DNA of 64,000 nucleotides from Sporosarcina sp. FSL W8-0480. Its GTDB lineage: Bacteria > Bacillota > Bacilli > Bacillales_A > Planococcaceae. A program made the translations under genes and the position numbers. The stretch covers positions 3,107,501-3,171,500 of the forward strand of contig NZ_CP150166.1 of the NCBI RefSeq assembly GCF_037963765.1, in the 5' to 3' direction. Under the pieces are notes generated by a model. That model was not told the origin of the DNA, did not search any database, and worked only from the letters and a program-made list of their open reading frames with translations. Positions 6,772-15,566 of the stretch are shown here, in pieces (position 1 is the first letter of the stretch; every line of letters starts with the position of its first letter).

Positions 6772-7189
6772 ACAAAAAAATACCAGGTTCTAGAACTAAT
6801 TCGATTCCATGGAGTACTTTGAGAGAACAAAATTTAACTAATACAAACAGCCCTTGGAACATGTTCTGTTCTAATGGTTTTAACGTTTATTTAGATAACA
6901 ATGGTCATCTGTCCCGCGCTTATACACTTATTAGCTTTCACGTCCGCAATCAGTGGTTCGATGATCCGCACGGCTGTGACATTCTTTACGCATTACTAAT
7001 ATAAATTAACATTGACAAGAAAAGCGGTAATTTAAGGACAATAGATCACATCAACTTCCGGTCGATTTTTATGTCATTAATAGAAAGCTAACACATTAAA
7101 CAAACGAGGGGCATCCGTTTGACAGGTGTCTTTTCCTTTAGTGACAGATGATTCTTTTTACACTATGATTAGTGTAGGGGGGTTGTTTT
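6772..7189. other. Intergenic region with a half REP and a promoter
   Basis: A partial REP copy (ACCAGGTTCTAGAAC) is at 6783-6797. A frame of 61 codons at 6819-7004 has no ribosome binding site and no family signature. The promoter of the SLATT gene is near its end. Confidence 0.5.
7141..7169 (+). promoter_or_regulatory. Predicted sigma-A promoter for the SLATT gene
   Basis: GTGACA (7141-7146), 17-base spacer, TATGAT (7164-7169), 20 bases upstream of the start codon at 7190. Confidence 0.45.
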
Positions 7190-7837
7190 ATGGGAATTAA
7201 TAATCAATTCAACGTAAACCTTGGTTGTAATGGAAAACATAAAACAAAGAGAGTGGATATTTTGGATGTGTTTTATGATTTAAAGCGCAGAATCAAGATA
7301 ACTAGAAAATCTCGAATTATAGCCTCGAAAAGGTTAAGGACTAAACACGAATACTTTGAGAAAATCACTACTTTTTATTCGGTTTTAGTTCTTCTGTTTT
7401 CTGTGGCGTTTATAGACAACGTCGATGCAGTGCAAATTCTATTGGTGCTGTCAATCTCTTTAACTTTCTTTACGATGTTTCTTAATAATAAAAACTATAA
7501 AGAAAGAGCTGGTAATTTTGAAACGAATTATCAGCATTTAGATATTTTATTAAATAAAATAGAGAGATTAGAAACAAATTTAGATAGCATCGACATGGAA
7601 ACGGTGAAAGGACTTCACCGAGATTACGAGAAACTCCTCATAGAAAAAGAGAATCATCACGATATAGACTACATGACATCCAGCGAAGAATTAAAGTCAT
7701 CCAATAAACAAGAGATAGTAAGTTACCATCGTAAGACTAAAACTATACATTTTTTATTGGCTATTTATCCTCTGATTTTAATTATTTTAATATTTACTTT
7801 TCGTTGGATTGTCGAGTTGTATAAAACATGGTTTTGA
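7190..7837 (+). CDS. SLATT-domain membrane protein, candidate pore-forming immunity effector
   Basis: 215 residues. A basic N-terminal helix (KRRIKITRKSRIIASKRLRTKHEYF) leads into two close membrane helices (about residues 61-76 and 80-97), then a long charged helical stretch, and a third hydrophobic segment at the C-terminus (about 185-208). This is the layout of SLATT proteins, predicted two-helix membrane effectors found with nucleotide-signalling and reverse-transcriptase defence systems. GGGGGG lies 7 bases upstream of ATG. It stands alone with its own promoter and terminator; no sensor or nucleotide cyclase gene is adjacent, which is unusual for the family. Confidence 0.7.
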   Translation: MGINNQFNVNLGCNGKHKTKRVDILDVFYDLKRRIKITRKSRIIASKRLRTKHEYFEKITTFYSVLVLLFSVAFIDNVDAVQILLVLSISLTFFTMFLNNKNYKERAGNFETNYQHLDILLNKIERLETNLDSIDMETVKGLHRDYEKLLIEKENHHDIDYMTSSEELKSSNKQEIVSYHRKTKTIHFLLAIYPLILIILIFTFRWIVELYKTWF

Positions 7838-7863
7838 GCACCTTATACGGGGTGCTTTTTCTA
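7837..7863 (+). terminator. Intrinsic terminator of the SLATT gene
   Basis: AGCACC-TTATACGG-GGTGCT followed by five T, immediately at the stop codon. Confidence 0.8.
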
Positions 7864-7930
7864 TTACATAAAAGTTAGCATCAAAATGTCCCCACATTTT
7901 AATTAAATATTAACCATGCGATAATTGAAA

Positions 7931-7972
7931 GGCACCAGGTTCTGGAACAATTCCGAATTCAATGAGAACCTA
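7931..7972. repeat. REP palindrome
   Basis: GGCACCAGGTTCTGGAACAA with TTCCGAATTCAATGAGAACC: near-consensus left side; the last bases of the right arm are lost. It lies just upstream of the IS110-family element. Confidence 0.85.
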
Positions 7973-8084
7973 TTATGTAATATAACTTCTAAAACGCAAA
8001 AAACCATCGTTTTCAGGGTATATAGAAAGTACCAATCACAGAACTTCCTTAACCCAATCCCACTACAATGAAGGAGTGAAAACG

Positions 8085-9482
8085 ATGGCTGTACAGCTAT
8101 TTAATCATAAACCGGGGAAAAATGGAAGTCATTGGATTGAACTACTAAGAAGCGGGAAGGCTCATACGATTCTCGTGGTAGCTATCGACATTGGCAAATA
8201 TACGCACAAAGTGATGATGGCAAATGTCTATCAGGATGTGGTGGTTAAGCCGTTTGAATTAGATGCTTCCCTTTCGGGTTTTCAGCTGTTGGTTGCGAAG
8301 ATTGAGGAAACATGCCAGAAGAATGGGCTGGATGAAGTCGTTGTTGGCATTGAGACAACTGCTCATTATTATGAGGATTTGGTGAGGCTTTGCCACGAAA
8401 AAGGGTATGTTGTCCGGGTGATCAACTCCGCTACCACTTCCATCGAACGAGAATCCATGTTGAACTGGTCAAAGACCGATGATTTAGACTTGGTTGCCAT
8501 TGTCCATTCCATTCTCCAAGGAAGAGGCAACCCACCAAAAAGCTTGCGGAAGGAACTGCGAACGTTAAAGAAGCTAACGCGCTTTCGCAGGGAATTGGTA
8601 TCGCAAAGAACTCGACTGACGAACCAGCAGTTTGCCTTAATGGATACCATCTTCCGGGAATTCCAAGGAAAGACCGTATGGGTGGATGGGAAAAAGCAGA
8701 AGAAAAAACCCTTCTCCACGATGGAAACCAAGACAGTTCAATATTTAATGCGACATCACCCGCACCCTGAAGATATCCTAACCCTTGGAGAGGAAGGTCT
8801 CTACGAACTTTCTCGGAAAGAGAATTTAAAGCTTAGAAAAACAGCCGTTGACTGCCTTTTGGAGTTCGCTAGAGAATCCATCTCCCAACCGAAAGAAGAA
8901 CTCGCTGCCGAATTGTATCAACTGAAAGTGACTCTTGATCTGTTAGACAACCTAAAAGAAAAGATCAGTGACCTGGAAAAGAAGATTGAAGAACTTCTCC
9001 TTCCGACTGACGGGGCTCTCCTCCTAAGCATTCCTGGAATCGGGAAAGTCTTGGCGGCAGAATTGCGTGCAGAAATTGGACCAATCGACGACTACACACA
9101 CGCTGGGCAACTGATCAAATTAGCAGGCACTAACCCCATCGTTAAGCAGTCGGGCGGGCACAAAGCGACCTACGGAGGAATCTCCAAACAAGGGCGTAGA
9201 CATTTCCGTTCGGTAGTCTACTTGGTTGGAAGTAAATGCGCGGTCTCCAACCCGGAGCTAAGGAAGCACTACTTGGCACTGATTGATCGAGGCAAGAAGC
9301 CAAGACAAGCCTACATCGCCATTGGAAACCGAGTTCTTCGATTGGCATTCGCCATGCTTAGAGACCGGCGACTTTACCAAAGTACAGATTCTGATTACTC
9401 GTTAAAAAGCATCCTTGAAAACAAGATTGGCACCCATGAAAACCGGCGTCAGTTCTGCGAAGCATATGTATTCTCATCTTAA
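8085..9482 (+). CDS. IS110-family transposase (DEDD recombinase)
   Basis: 465 residues from the ATG at 8085; AAGGAG is 9 bases upstream, while the in-frame GTG at 8076 overlaps that site. The N-terminal RuvC-like domain shows the DEDD set: Asp in VVAIDIGKYTHKV, Glu in VVGIETTAHYYEDL, and the Asp pair in SKTDDLDLVAI. The C-terminal Transposase_20 domain has LLSIPGIGKVLAAEL and the catalytic Ser region KQSGGHKATYGG. IS110-family enzymes use a bridge RNA encoded in the element's non-coding end to choose donor and target. The short 5' side and the long structured 3' side suggest the RNA lies downstream here. Confidence 0.95.
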   Translation: MAVQLFNHKPGKNGSHWIELLRSGKAHTILVVAIDIGKYTHKVMMANVYQDVVVKPFELDASLSGFQLLVAKIEETCQKNGLDEVVVGIETTAHYYEDLVRLCHEKGYVVRVINSATTSIERESMLNWSKTDDLDLVAIVHSILQGRGNPPKSLRKELRTLKKLTRFRRELVSQRTRLTNQQFALMDTIFREFQGKTVWVDGKKQKKKPFSTMETKTVQYLMRHHPHPEDILTLGEEGLYELSRKENLKLRKTAVDCLLEFARESISQPKEELAAELYQLKVTLDLLDNLKEKISDLEKKIEELLLPTDGALLLSIPGIGKVLAAELRAEIGPIDDYTHAGQLIKLAGTNPIVKQSGGHKATYGGISKQGRRHFRSVVYLVGSKCAVSNPELRKHYLALIDRGKKPRQAYIAIGNRVLRLAFAMLRDRRLYQSTDSDYSLKSILENKIGTHENRRQFCEAYVFSS

Positions 9483-9900
9483 CGCATAAAGGATAGACAT
9501 AATGGACAGAAGCTGCGTAGCGTTGCCACTTTACGTGGAGAAGCGGGCATTGATAGCCTCAGCAGGCAGAGCCAGTTCTTAATAAAACTGGCTTCCTGGC
9601 TTGGAAGTCATGCCCGCAGAGGCTCCGTGTCAAGTGACAACAAAGGAACCAATCATCGCTATTGCCTAATGAAGAAACTTGTCAAAAGCAACAAAGAATT
9701 CAACAAACATACGCATGTTTCCGGGACATTTGATCACATCGAACCGAGAACCAGAGGCATTGTGACCTCGTGTACCAGCGTTATGGATCTTGTCCTGCAA
9801 ATACGAATAATACGTGAAACGATCTCGAGTTTAGATTGAATAGGCTGTATCCCTGCAGGATGAAAACACAAGATCCTTTCGTGTCGCGTAAACATGCGCC
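9483..9900 (+). ncRNA. Structured 3' region of the IS110-family element, candidate bridge RNA
   Basis: About 400 bp with no gene downstream of the transposase. It contains hairpin element B (9523-9640) and then a long-range pairing: GGATCTTGTCCTGCA (9785-9799) with TGCAGGATG-AAAAC-ACAAGATCC (9855-9877), enclosing about 55 bases. A near-identical copy of 9722-9838 occurs at 40995-41111. IS110-family elements encode a bridge RNA in a non-coding end, so one or both structures are candidates. The element boundaries are not resolved by eye. Confidence 0.5.
9523..9640. other. Long imperfect hairpin element, copy B (candidate structured RNA)
   Basis: Homologue of 1062-1172. Outer stem TTGCCACTT-T-ACGTGGAG (9523-9540) with CTCCGTGT-C-AAGTGACAA (9623-9640); inner stem GCGGGCAT with ATGCCCGC; tip CCAGTT-loop-AACTGG. 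Compared with copy A the tip stem has changed from CCAGCC/GGCTGG to CCAGTT/AACTGG, a compensated change, while unpaired segments such as GATAGCCT and GCAGAGG are conserved. It starts 41 bases beyond the IS110 transposase stop. Confidence 0.75.
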
Positions 9901-10189
9901 TATACTGTTCTGTGATGGTGAGGTTTTTAAAAAATAACTTTAAAAGCTTTAGTTTCGTGCGGCCATTTTTCGTAAAATATATGGCTTGACTTATATTGCA
10001 TTATACGCTGGTACCCAAAATTAAATTGAATCATCTAATTTTAATCCTCACGGAGGAAATACTAACAAATAAAAATGACGAAGTGTACCAATATACATTT
10101 GCATCTATCCATAGAATTTTAACACAAAGTAGAATTAAGTATGAACATTTCCACATGAAGATACCGCAGGTGCTAAACATTTGTAGACA

Positions 10190-10224
10190 AAAGGGTTGGA
10201 AATCATTTTGATTTCCAACCCTTT
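10190..10224. terminator. Strong hairpin, probable terminator
   Basis: AAAGGGTTGGAAATCA pairs with TGATTTCCAACCCTTT around a short TTT loop. On the minus strand the stem is followed by TTTTG, so it can end transcripts from the 10287 gene. Confidence 0.65.
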
Positions 10225-10286
10225 GCCGATTAATTCATGTTAATTCGTTGAAAAAATCTAATGTAGCGATTGGCCCTTTTTCAACA

Positions 10287-11147
10287 TTAGCCGGAAATCA
10301 AATAATCGATTTTTTCTGCAAAAGATTTCAATGTTTCAAAATGAATTGTGACTGTTTTTTCGAGTTTTCCAATGGATATGTCGTAACTGACTGTTTCCTC
10401 TAAATCAGTAAGAATAAATTCGGGTATGTCATTGAGGGAAGCTAATAAGAATTGAATCGCGTCTTCCATCTTTTCAAACTCAAGGACTTGGGAATCATAG
10501 GAATTCGATGTTTGAAAACACCATACTTTATTGAAAGTAGCCAAAATCAGATATGACGATCTTGTATAGTCCTCTATAAGGAAATGGAAATCTGCGTATT
10601 TTTTAAAGTATATATAATCATTCCAACTCTCCTCATTTTCTTCCATCACATCATAGAGATCATCAATTCCACTGAAGGGAACCTTTCCTAAAAAATCGTT
10701 TATTTCACCAATCAAAGTATTAATTTTCGTCTTCGGCATATAATCACCATCATTCATATTTTCCGATTGAATTTGAATACCACCATCTTTACAACTCATT
10801 GCTTTTTCATAGATTGCTTTAATTCTCCAATATACTTCTTGAATGGTGGATGCGTTCTTATTTTTAAACACGCCTTGTTTGATAGTTCCAGACTTGCCCT
10901 CCTCCTGAAGACTGGAGAGATTCTCCAAAATAGAAGTGCAGATATTTAAGAAAACATGTGAATTTCTTTTAGATGAAATATCCTCATATTTAAATTGCGT
11001 TCTAAACCTAGATAACTGCTTCTTAACTCTTTCAAAGCAAGCTAATGGTTTATTACAATTACATAATGCCGGATGCAATAACTCATTAATAATTTCAGTG
11101 ATTGAGAGGTTTAACTTCACTTGTAAAACATCAATTACTTCCTTCAT
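10287..11147 (-). pseudogene. Unknown gene, 5' end cut off by the IS21-family element
   Basis: 286-residue open frame beginning at an internal ATG that has no ribosome binding site. Removing the IS21 element and one copy of its ATTGA duplication restores an in-frame start: ATG at 13729-13727 preceded by AAGGAT with 7-base spacing, giving MSQYPMKEVIDVLQ. The protein shows CNCNKPLACFERVKKQL near the N-terminus and is otherwise helical and acidic; I recognise no family. Before the insertion it was the second gene after the Mrr_N-like gene at 13767-14030, 37 bases apart. Expression from an outward IS promoter cannot be excluded. Confidence 0.7.
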
Positions 11148-11251
11148 TGGATATTGATGTTTTTGTCAACATGAAATTGAGCCAGAGCGATCACATCAAA
11201 AGTGAGCCACTTTATTCTTTTGATTCCCCAGTATTGGGGAATTATGGATGT

Positions 11252-12055
11252 TTATGATTCTGGCCCCGAGGGGCCAGAATCATAAACATCGCGCGCGCCT
11301 TCAACCCCCTGATTTGCTTGTCGGAGGCTTTGTCTGAATCGATAAGATTCGCCATTTAACAGGTGGATGTGAGATCGATGTGTTAAACGATCAAGCAACG
11401 CAGCTGTCATTTTTTCATCTCCAAAGATGGTAGTCCATTCTGAGAATTCCAGATTGGTGGTAATGATGACGCTCGCGCGTTCATAACGTCCCGAGAAAAA
11501 CTGGAATAGTAATTCCGCACCGGTTCTTGAAAAGGGGACATAGCCTAACTCATCCACAATGATCACATCATATTTGAGCCACTTCTTCTCAAAAGCACCT
11601 CGTTTGTGTTCTTCGTTAGCCATCAAAAGCTCTTCCACCAGTTCAGCTGCCGTAATGAATTTGACATTGAAACCATTCTGAATAAGTTCAATCCCCAGCC
11701 CAGTTGACAAATGAGACTTCCCAGTCCCACTGTTACCAAGAAAAATTATATTCTCCTTCTTTTCGATGAAATCTCCTTTGGCCAATGTCAGGAACCGATT
11801 TCGATTAAGACTTGGCATCAGGCTGAAATCATACATATCCAATGTCTTATGGACAGGGAACTTTGCCTGTTTTAGGCGTCGTTGTCGCTGATTTTCCTCT
11901 CTGGTCGCCACCTCTACCTCCAATAATGCAAGTAGATACTCCTCGTAGCTCAAATTTCTTTCTTCAGCTTCCCGTGCAAGTGACCGATATTGTCTGGCGA
12001 CTGACGGCATACGAAGTTGTTTTGTCATATGGTCTAAAAGTAATTCAGTTGTCAT
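11252..12055 (-). CDS. istB: IS21-family helper ATPase IstB
   Basis: 267 residues. AAA+ ATPase of the DnaC/IstB type: Walker A GNSGTGKSH near residue 107, Walker B DVIIVDELGYVPF, sensor region SVIITTNLEFSEW, and DRLTHRSHIHLL near the end. IstB stimulates strand transfer by IstA and selects the target. Its ATG shares one base with the istA stop (TAATG), so the two are translationally coupled. A 5'-truncated, nearly identical copy is at 41206-41899. Confidence 0.96.
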   Translation of the reverse strand: MTTELLLDHMTKQLRMPSVARQYRSLAREAEERNLSYEEYLLALLEVEVATREENQRQRRLKQAKFPVHKTLDMYDFSLMPSLNRNRFLTLAKGDFIEKKENIIFLGNSGTGKSHLSTGLGIELIQNGFNVKFITAAELVEELLMANEEHKRGAFEKKWLKYDVIIVDELGYVPFSRTGAELLFQFFSGRYERASVIITTNLEFSEWTTIFGDEKMTAALLDRLTHRSHIHLLNGESYRFRQSLRQANQGVEGARDVYDSGPSGPES

Positions 12056-13584
12056 TATGAGCGACCTCCCAGTAATTGTTCGTATTTCTCCACATTGGTC
12101 TTTTGGACTTTATACTCCAATAGATTTGTGGGTGTCTTTTTCTGGGGTAGTTGGTCAAACTCGACAACACCATTGGTGTTCCTTTGGATGATTTCGTGGA
12201 CTACCTCATATCTGTATACCTGCGTCTGTTCCGCTTCCTGTAAGGCTTTCGTCAACCCTTCCATTCCGATTTCCCGATGGAGCAGAAGTAGTCTGATAAA
12301 CTTTCGATCTCCTTCTGCTCCCTCCTGTTCCCTCATCTTACGATGAAAATTTCGGAACACCTCGGGGATTGCATCTGATTGGAATGCATGGGCATCCCTA
12401 ATGGCACGTGGCTTTTTCAATAAGATATCTAAGTAGTGATCCAAAATGGTGATCCTATCATAACGATCATTAGAACGAATATGTTCAGCGATCACTTGAT
12501 TTTGAGCCACGACTATCACACGATCGACAAAAATTTTTGCCCATACGGCCTGTCCTACAAAATGAGTTGGTACAGAATATTGATTTGTGTCCACTGTAAT
12601 TAGCGATGTCTTATCGACCTGGCAGGATAGAAGCCTGCATGCTTCAAAACGGTCTACCGGTAGGGGGTGCAATTTGGACTTTTCCTTTTCCCACACTTCT
12701 TTGACCGTTTCTTTTGAATGCGGCACCATTCGTTTTTCCGCGTCGCGCAGACACCATTTCAAAAGGTATTCATTCAATTCCTCCATGGATTGGACTTGTG
12801 GATAGGGAACAAGGGCATTCCTTCTGACATATCCAACCGTCCCTTCCACACGCCCTTTTTCATTACCCTTCCGAACATTGGCGAACTCGGCTTTGAAAAG
12901 ATAATGAGCCTGTAGGGCCAAGAAAGCTTCCTGTTCCAATCGTTCCCTGCCCTTAAGTATCTTCACGACAGCTGTTTTCAGATTATCGAATAATCCTTCC
13001 GTTGGGACGCCTCCAAAAAATTCAAATGCATGAACAAAACCATCCAAAAAAGCCTCTTGTTTACCGTGTAGATACGCCCTGACAAATCGCAGACGACTTG
13101 CCGAAAGCTGTATGCAGAAGAGGTATATGCGTTGCGTTCGACCCTGTAGTATAATGTCCGCCTCTCCCCAGTCGAATTGGAATTGGTGGCCGATTTGAAA
13201 CTCAAGTGGAATAAAGGCTTCTTGGAGTTTTTTCTTGCGCTTTGCGACAATCTTTCTAATATTGGATTCTGATCCCTTAAAGTCATATTCCTCTTCTAAT
13301 CTACGGAAGATATTCGCGGCAGTATGTTTCTGTTTTGACCAGGTCTTAAGATCATCTTCAAGCCATTGATCAATGATAGGAAGAATTCGCTTGGTTTCAT
13401 CCGAGTATTCTTTCTTTCCGTGAACCGTCTGTCGTTGAATCGTTGTCGGAGGCTTCGCCCCTTCTTTTAGGTACTTACTGACCGTGTTTCTTGATATTTC
13501 CAGCTTCTTTGCGATTTGTCTTTCGGATAGTCCTTCAACCTCTTTTAAAAATTTGATACGATGATATTGAGCCATGTCGATCAT
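12055..13584 (-). CDS. istA: IS21-family transposase IstA
   Basis: 509 residues from the ATG at 13584 (GGGAGG 8 bases upstream); the open frame runs 27 codons further but without a ribosome binding site. The N-terminus is a helix-turn-helix (EGLSERQIAKKLEISRNTVS). The rve-type integrase core follows, with Asp in FQFDWGEADI and Asp in GLFDNLKTAV; the C-terminal part binds DNA. It catalyses strand cleavage and transfer of the element. Confidence 0.95.
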   Translation of the reverse strand: MIDMAQYHRIKFLKEVEGLSERQIAKKLEISRNTVSKYLKEGAKPPTTIQRQTVHGKKEYSDETKRILPIIDQWLEDDLKTWSKQKHTAANIFRRLEEEYDFKGSESNIRKIVAKRKKKLQEAFIPLEFQIGHQFQFDWGEADIILQGRTQRIYLFCIQLSASRLRFVRAYLHGKQEAFLDGFVHAFEFFGGVPTEGLFDNLKTAVVKILKGRERLEQEAFLALQAHYLFKAEFANVRKGNEKGRVEGTVGYVRRNALVPYPQVQSMEELNEYLLKWCLRDAEKRMVPHSKETVKEVWEKEKSKLHPLPVDRFEACRLLSCQVDKTSLITVDTNQYSVPTHFVGQAVWAKIFVDRVIVVAQNQVIAEHIRSNDRYDRITILDHYLDILLKKPRAIRDAHAFQSDAIPEVFRNFHRKMREQEGAEGDRKFIRLLLLHREIGMEGLTKALQEAEQTQVYRYEVVHEIIQRNTNGVVEFDQLPQKKTPTNLLEYKVQKTNVEKYEQLLGGRS

Positions 13585-13766
13585 CCTTTTTTCCTCCCTA
13601 TGTAGAAAGCTTGAGCACTCTCTATCATAAGGAAGGTTAGTAGAATTGGAAATCGGGTGGCTCATTTTATATGTGATCGAAACGTAGATTAGTGGCTCAA
13701 TACTAGATTATCAAATACAATTGACTCATTGGTAAGATCCTTTCTATTACCGCCTCTTTATTTGGA

Positions 13767-14030
13767 TTATACAGCTGCCCAAACCCCCCATCTTACGGAA
13801 TATACAAAACCCTCATTTTGAAGATCAAGTTTCGCATATCTAATCCGATTACGTAGTATCGTATCGTACTTATCACCATCCACCAGTGATTCCTTATCAG
13901 CCCACGGAAATGACTTTTCCACTTTTTCATAGACTTCATCGACTGATAATTCTCCAGACCTTTTAAGCACGTATAAGATAAATGCTTTTAACACTTGACG
14001 GGCTGGTATCTTTTTGTCATCCAATTTCAT
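13767..14030 (-). CDS. Mrr N-terminal-like winged-helix protein
   Basis: 87 residues. The pattern LKAFILYVLKRSGELSVDEV, then NRIRYAKLDLQNEGFVYSV and RWGVWAAV at the end resembles the winged-helix N-terminal domain of Mrr-type restriction proteins, here as a stand-alone domain without nuclease. Ribosome binding site GAGGA directly precedes the ATG. It was followed 37 bases later by the gene now split by the IS21 element, which suggests a small two-gene unit, possibly defence-related. Confidence 0.55.
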   Translation of the reverse strand: MKLDDKKIPARQVLKAFILYVLKRSGELSVDEVYEKVEKSFPWADKESLVDGDKYDTILRNRIRYAKLDLQNEGFVYSVRWGVWAAV

Positions 14031-14179
14031 TCCTCATTTCTATTATTTTATTGATTCTAAGTCTATTGTACTCAAACCAGCCTGGACTTTTGCGTGACAA
14101 TAAAAGACACTTCGGGACATAGTAGCATTCCGATCAACCGCTTGAGTAAGATACCCTTGAATGTGAGGAGAACACAGGC

Positions 14180-14341
14180 ATCTATACTAGACGAAAAATC
14201 GAGGTAGAAAGCACGTTCGGTCATATCAAGGGCAGTCGGCCCGCAGCTAAAATCTGCGGAACAAAAATGGTGGCAGAAGAAAACAAATCTTTTACCGCCA
14301 TTTTTATTTTAGGGGCTTATTGGACAGCCTCTTCTTCATAG
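14180..14341 (+). pseudogene. Remnant of an IS1182-like transposase
   Basis: A 53-codon open stretch reads YTRRKIEVESTFGHIKGSRP, the C-terminal signature of DDE transposases of the IS1182/IS5-like group (typical form ARRKIEVEPVFGQIK), followed by GTKMVAEENKS. Everything upstream is gone. It marks the left edge of the defence island. Confidence 0.7.
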
Positions 14342-14668
14342 TTTGCCTTTTAATTTTGCTTCTCTTCTTAGAGATTTTGTTGTAGGAAGAACTGAATATA
14401 TAATTCTTTCAACAACTGGTGTAGAAAGTATCAGCCCAAAGAGTACGTATGTATTTGCACTTTTAAAAACCATCCAATATAAAACAACCCAACGAATAGA
14501 AAAAATAATGCAATTCCATTTGAGACTTTCCTTCTATCTTTTTTGTCATTTCGGTCACCCTCCTCTACCGGCTTTTGCTCTATTAATCAGCTAACAACAC
14601 AATAATTGTAGTTAATTTTCCTACTATTAGTTACAATTAAAGTATATCAAATTAGCAAGGAGAAGATT
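14342..14668. other. Intergenic region
   Basis: About 330 bases with an 83-codon frame (14343-14594) that has no ribosome binding site or recognisable motif. Contains the upstream region of the NERD gene; otherwise I see nothing. Confidence 0.4.
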
Positions 14669-15508
14669 ATGTTATTATTTCTAAACTTTTTTAAAAAGAA
14701 AGAGAATAAGAAAGAGGACAAATCAAAAACAGTTAGTAGGATCCCATCAAAACCCAAAAAGGCGAATCAACGGGTTACTGCAGAGAGAATAGGTGAATTA
14801 GGAGAGTACAAAATTAATATTCAACTTGATCAGCTACCAAAGGAATATTACTACCTAAGCGATCTCCTCGTTAAAAATCCCAAAGCCAAGTCAGGTTATT
14901 CACAAATTGACCATGTGGTATTAACTCCATACGGTATCTTTGCCATTGAAACTAAAAACTATCAGGGGACCATCTATGGAGGGAAGGAGCGCAAAACATG
15001 GTTGGTTAATGGAAAGTTCAAAATGATGAACCCATTTGTGCAAAACTATGGGCATATACAAGCATTAAAATCATTTATTGATGAGAAATACCATGATTTA
15101 TTTATCTCCATGGTATCTTTTACAAAACGCTGCACATTTAAAGTCGACTTAGATTACCGTAAAATAGCATCTAACGAACTTATTGTGTATGACGTCGAGT
15201 TATCAGAGTTTATCCATCGGAAAGTGTCGGTTTTGAAAATTCATCATAAAGAACCTTTGCTCACTGAAAGTGACATCATAACAATTTTCAACGCCTTTTC
15301 AACAGCAAATATTACTGACCCAATAGCGAGAGAGGATCATAACCGTTTATTAGGAACGCATGTTTCAGTAAAGAAAACCGACACGAGTTTTAGTTGTTCA
15401 GTTTGTAATAAACCTGTTTCTAATAAAGTTAAAGAGTATTGTTTATCAAACGATAAATTTAAAGGTAACATCTATTGTTATGAACATCAGAAGATGGTTC
15501 AAAAATAG
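14669..15508 (+). CDS. NERD-domain nuclease-related protein with C-terminal zinc finger
   Basis: 279 residues. A lysine-rich N-terminus with a short hydrophobic start precedes a NERD domain (about residues 40-150): GELGEYKI, YSQIDHVVLTPYGIFAIETKNYQG, which holds the Asp and Glu-X-Lys of a PD-(D/E)XK-like site. The C-terminus has CSVCNKPV and paired cysteines near the end, a probable zinc finger. AAGGAG lies 5 bases upstream of ATG. It is 58 bases upstream of the GHKL-ATPase/nuclease gene on the same strand, so the pair is likely co-transcribed. NERD proteins are often found in phage-defence loci. Confidence 0.85.
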   Translation: MLLFLNFFKKKENKKEDKSKTVSRIPSKPKKANQRVTAERIGELGEYKINIQLDQLPKEYYYLSDLLVKNPKAKSGYSQIDHVVLTPYGIFAIETKNYQGTIYGGKERKTWLVNGKFKMMNPFVQNYGHIQALKSFIDEKYHDLFISMVSFTKRCTFKVDLDYRKIASNELIVYDVELSEFIHRKVSVLKIHHKEPLLTESDIITIFNAFSTANITDPIAREDHNRLLGTHVSVKKTDTSFSCSVCNKPVSNKVKEYCLSNDKFKGNIYCYEHQKMVQK

Positions 15509-15566
15509 AAATCAAGGTGACAAGATACGTGAAGCATAATAATGCACATTAATTGGGGGGAGTAAA

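Larger units (their letters stand above)
11158..13719 (-). mobile_element. Complete IS21-family element
   Basis: 2562 bp with related ends: TGTTTTTGTCAACATG...ATTGAGCCA at the left, and on the other strand TGTATTTGATAATCTAG..ATTGAGCCA at the right. Both ends carry internal repeats of the type TGAGCCAC and CGATCACAT, as usual for IS21. The element is flanked by ATTGA on both sides (11153-11157 and 13720-13724), a 5-bp target duplication. It carries istA and istB, both intact, on the minus strand. Confidence 0.93.

Noticed and set aside
6819-7004. 61-codon plus-strand frame in the gap before the SLATT gene
   Set aside because: No ribosome binding site and no recognisable motif.
9996-10211. 71-codon plus-strand frame ending in a hairpin
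   Set aside because: No ribosome binding site; its last codons are one arm of the terminator-like hairpin at 10190-10224.
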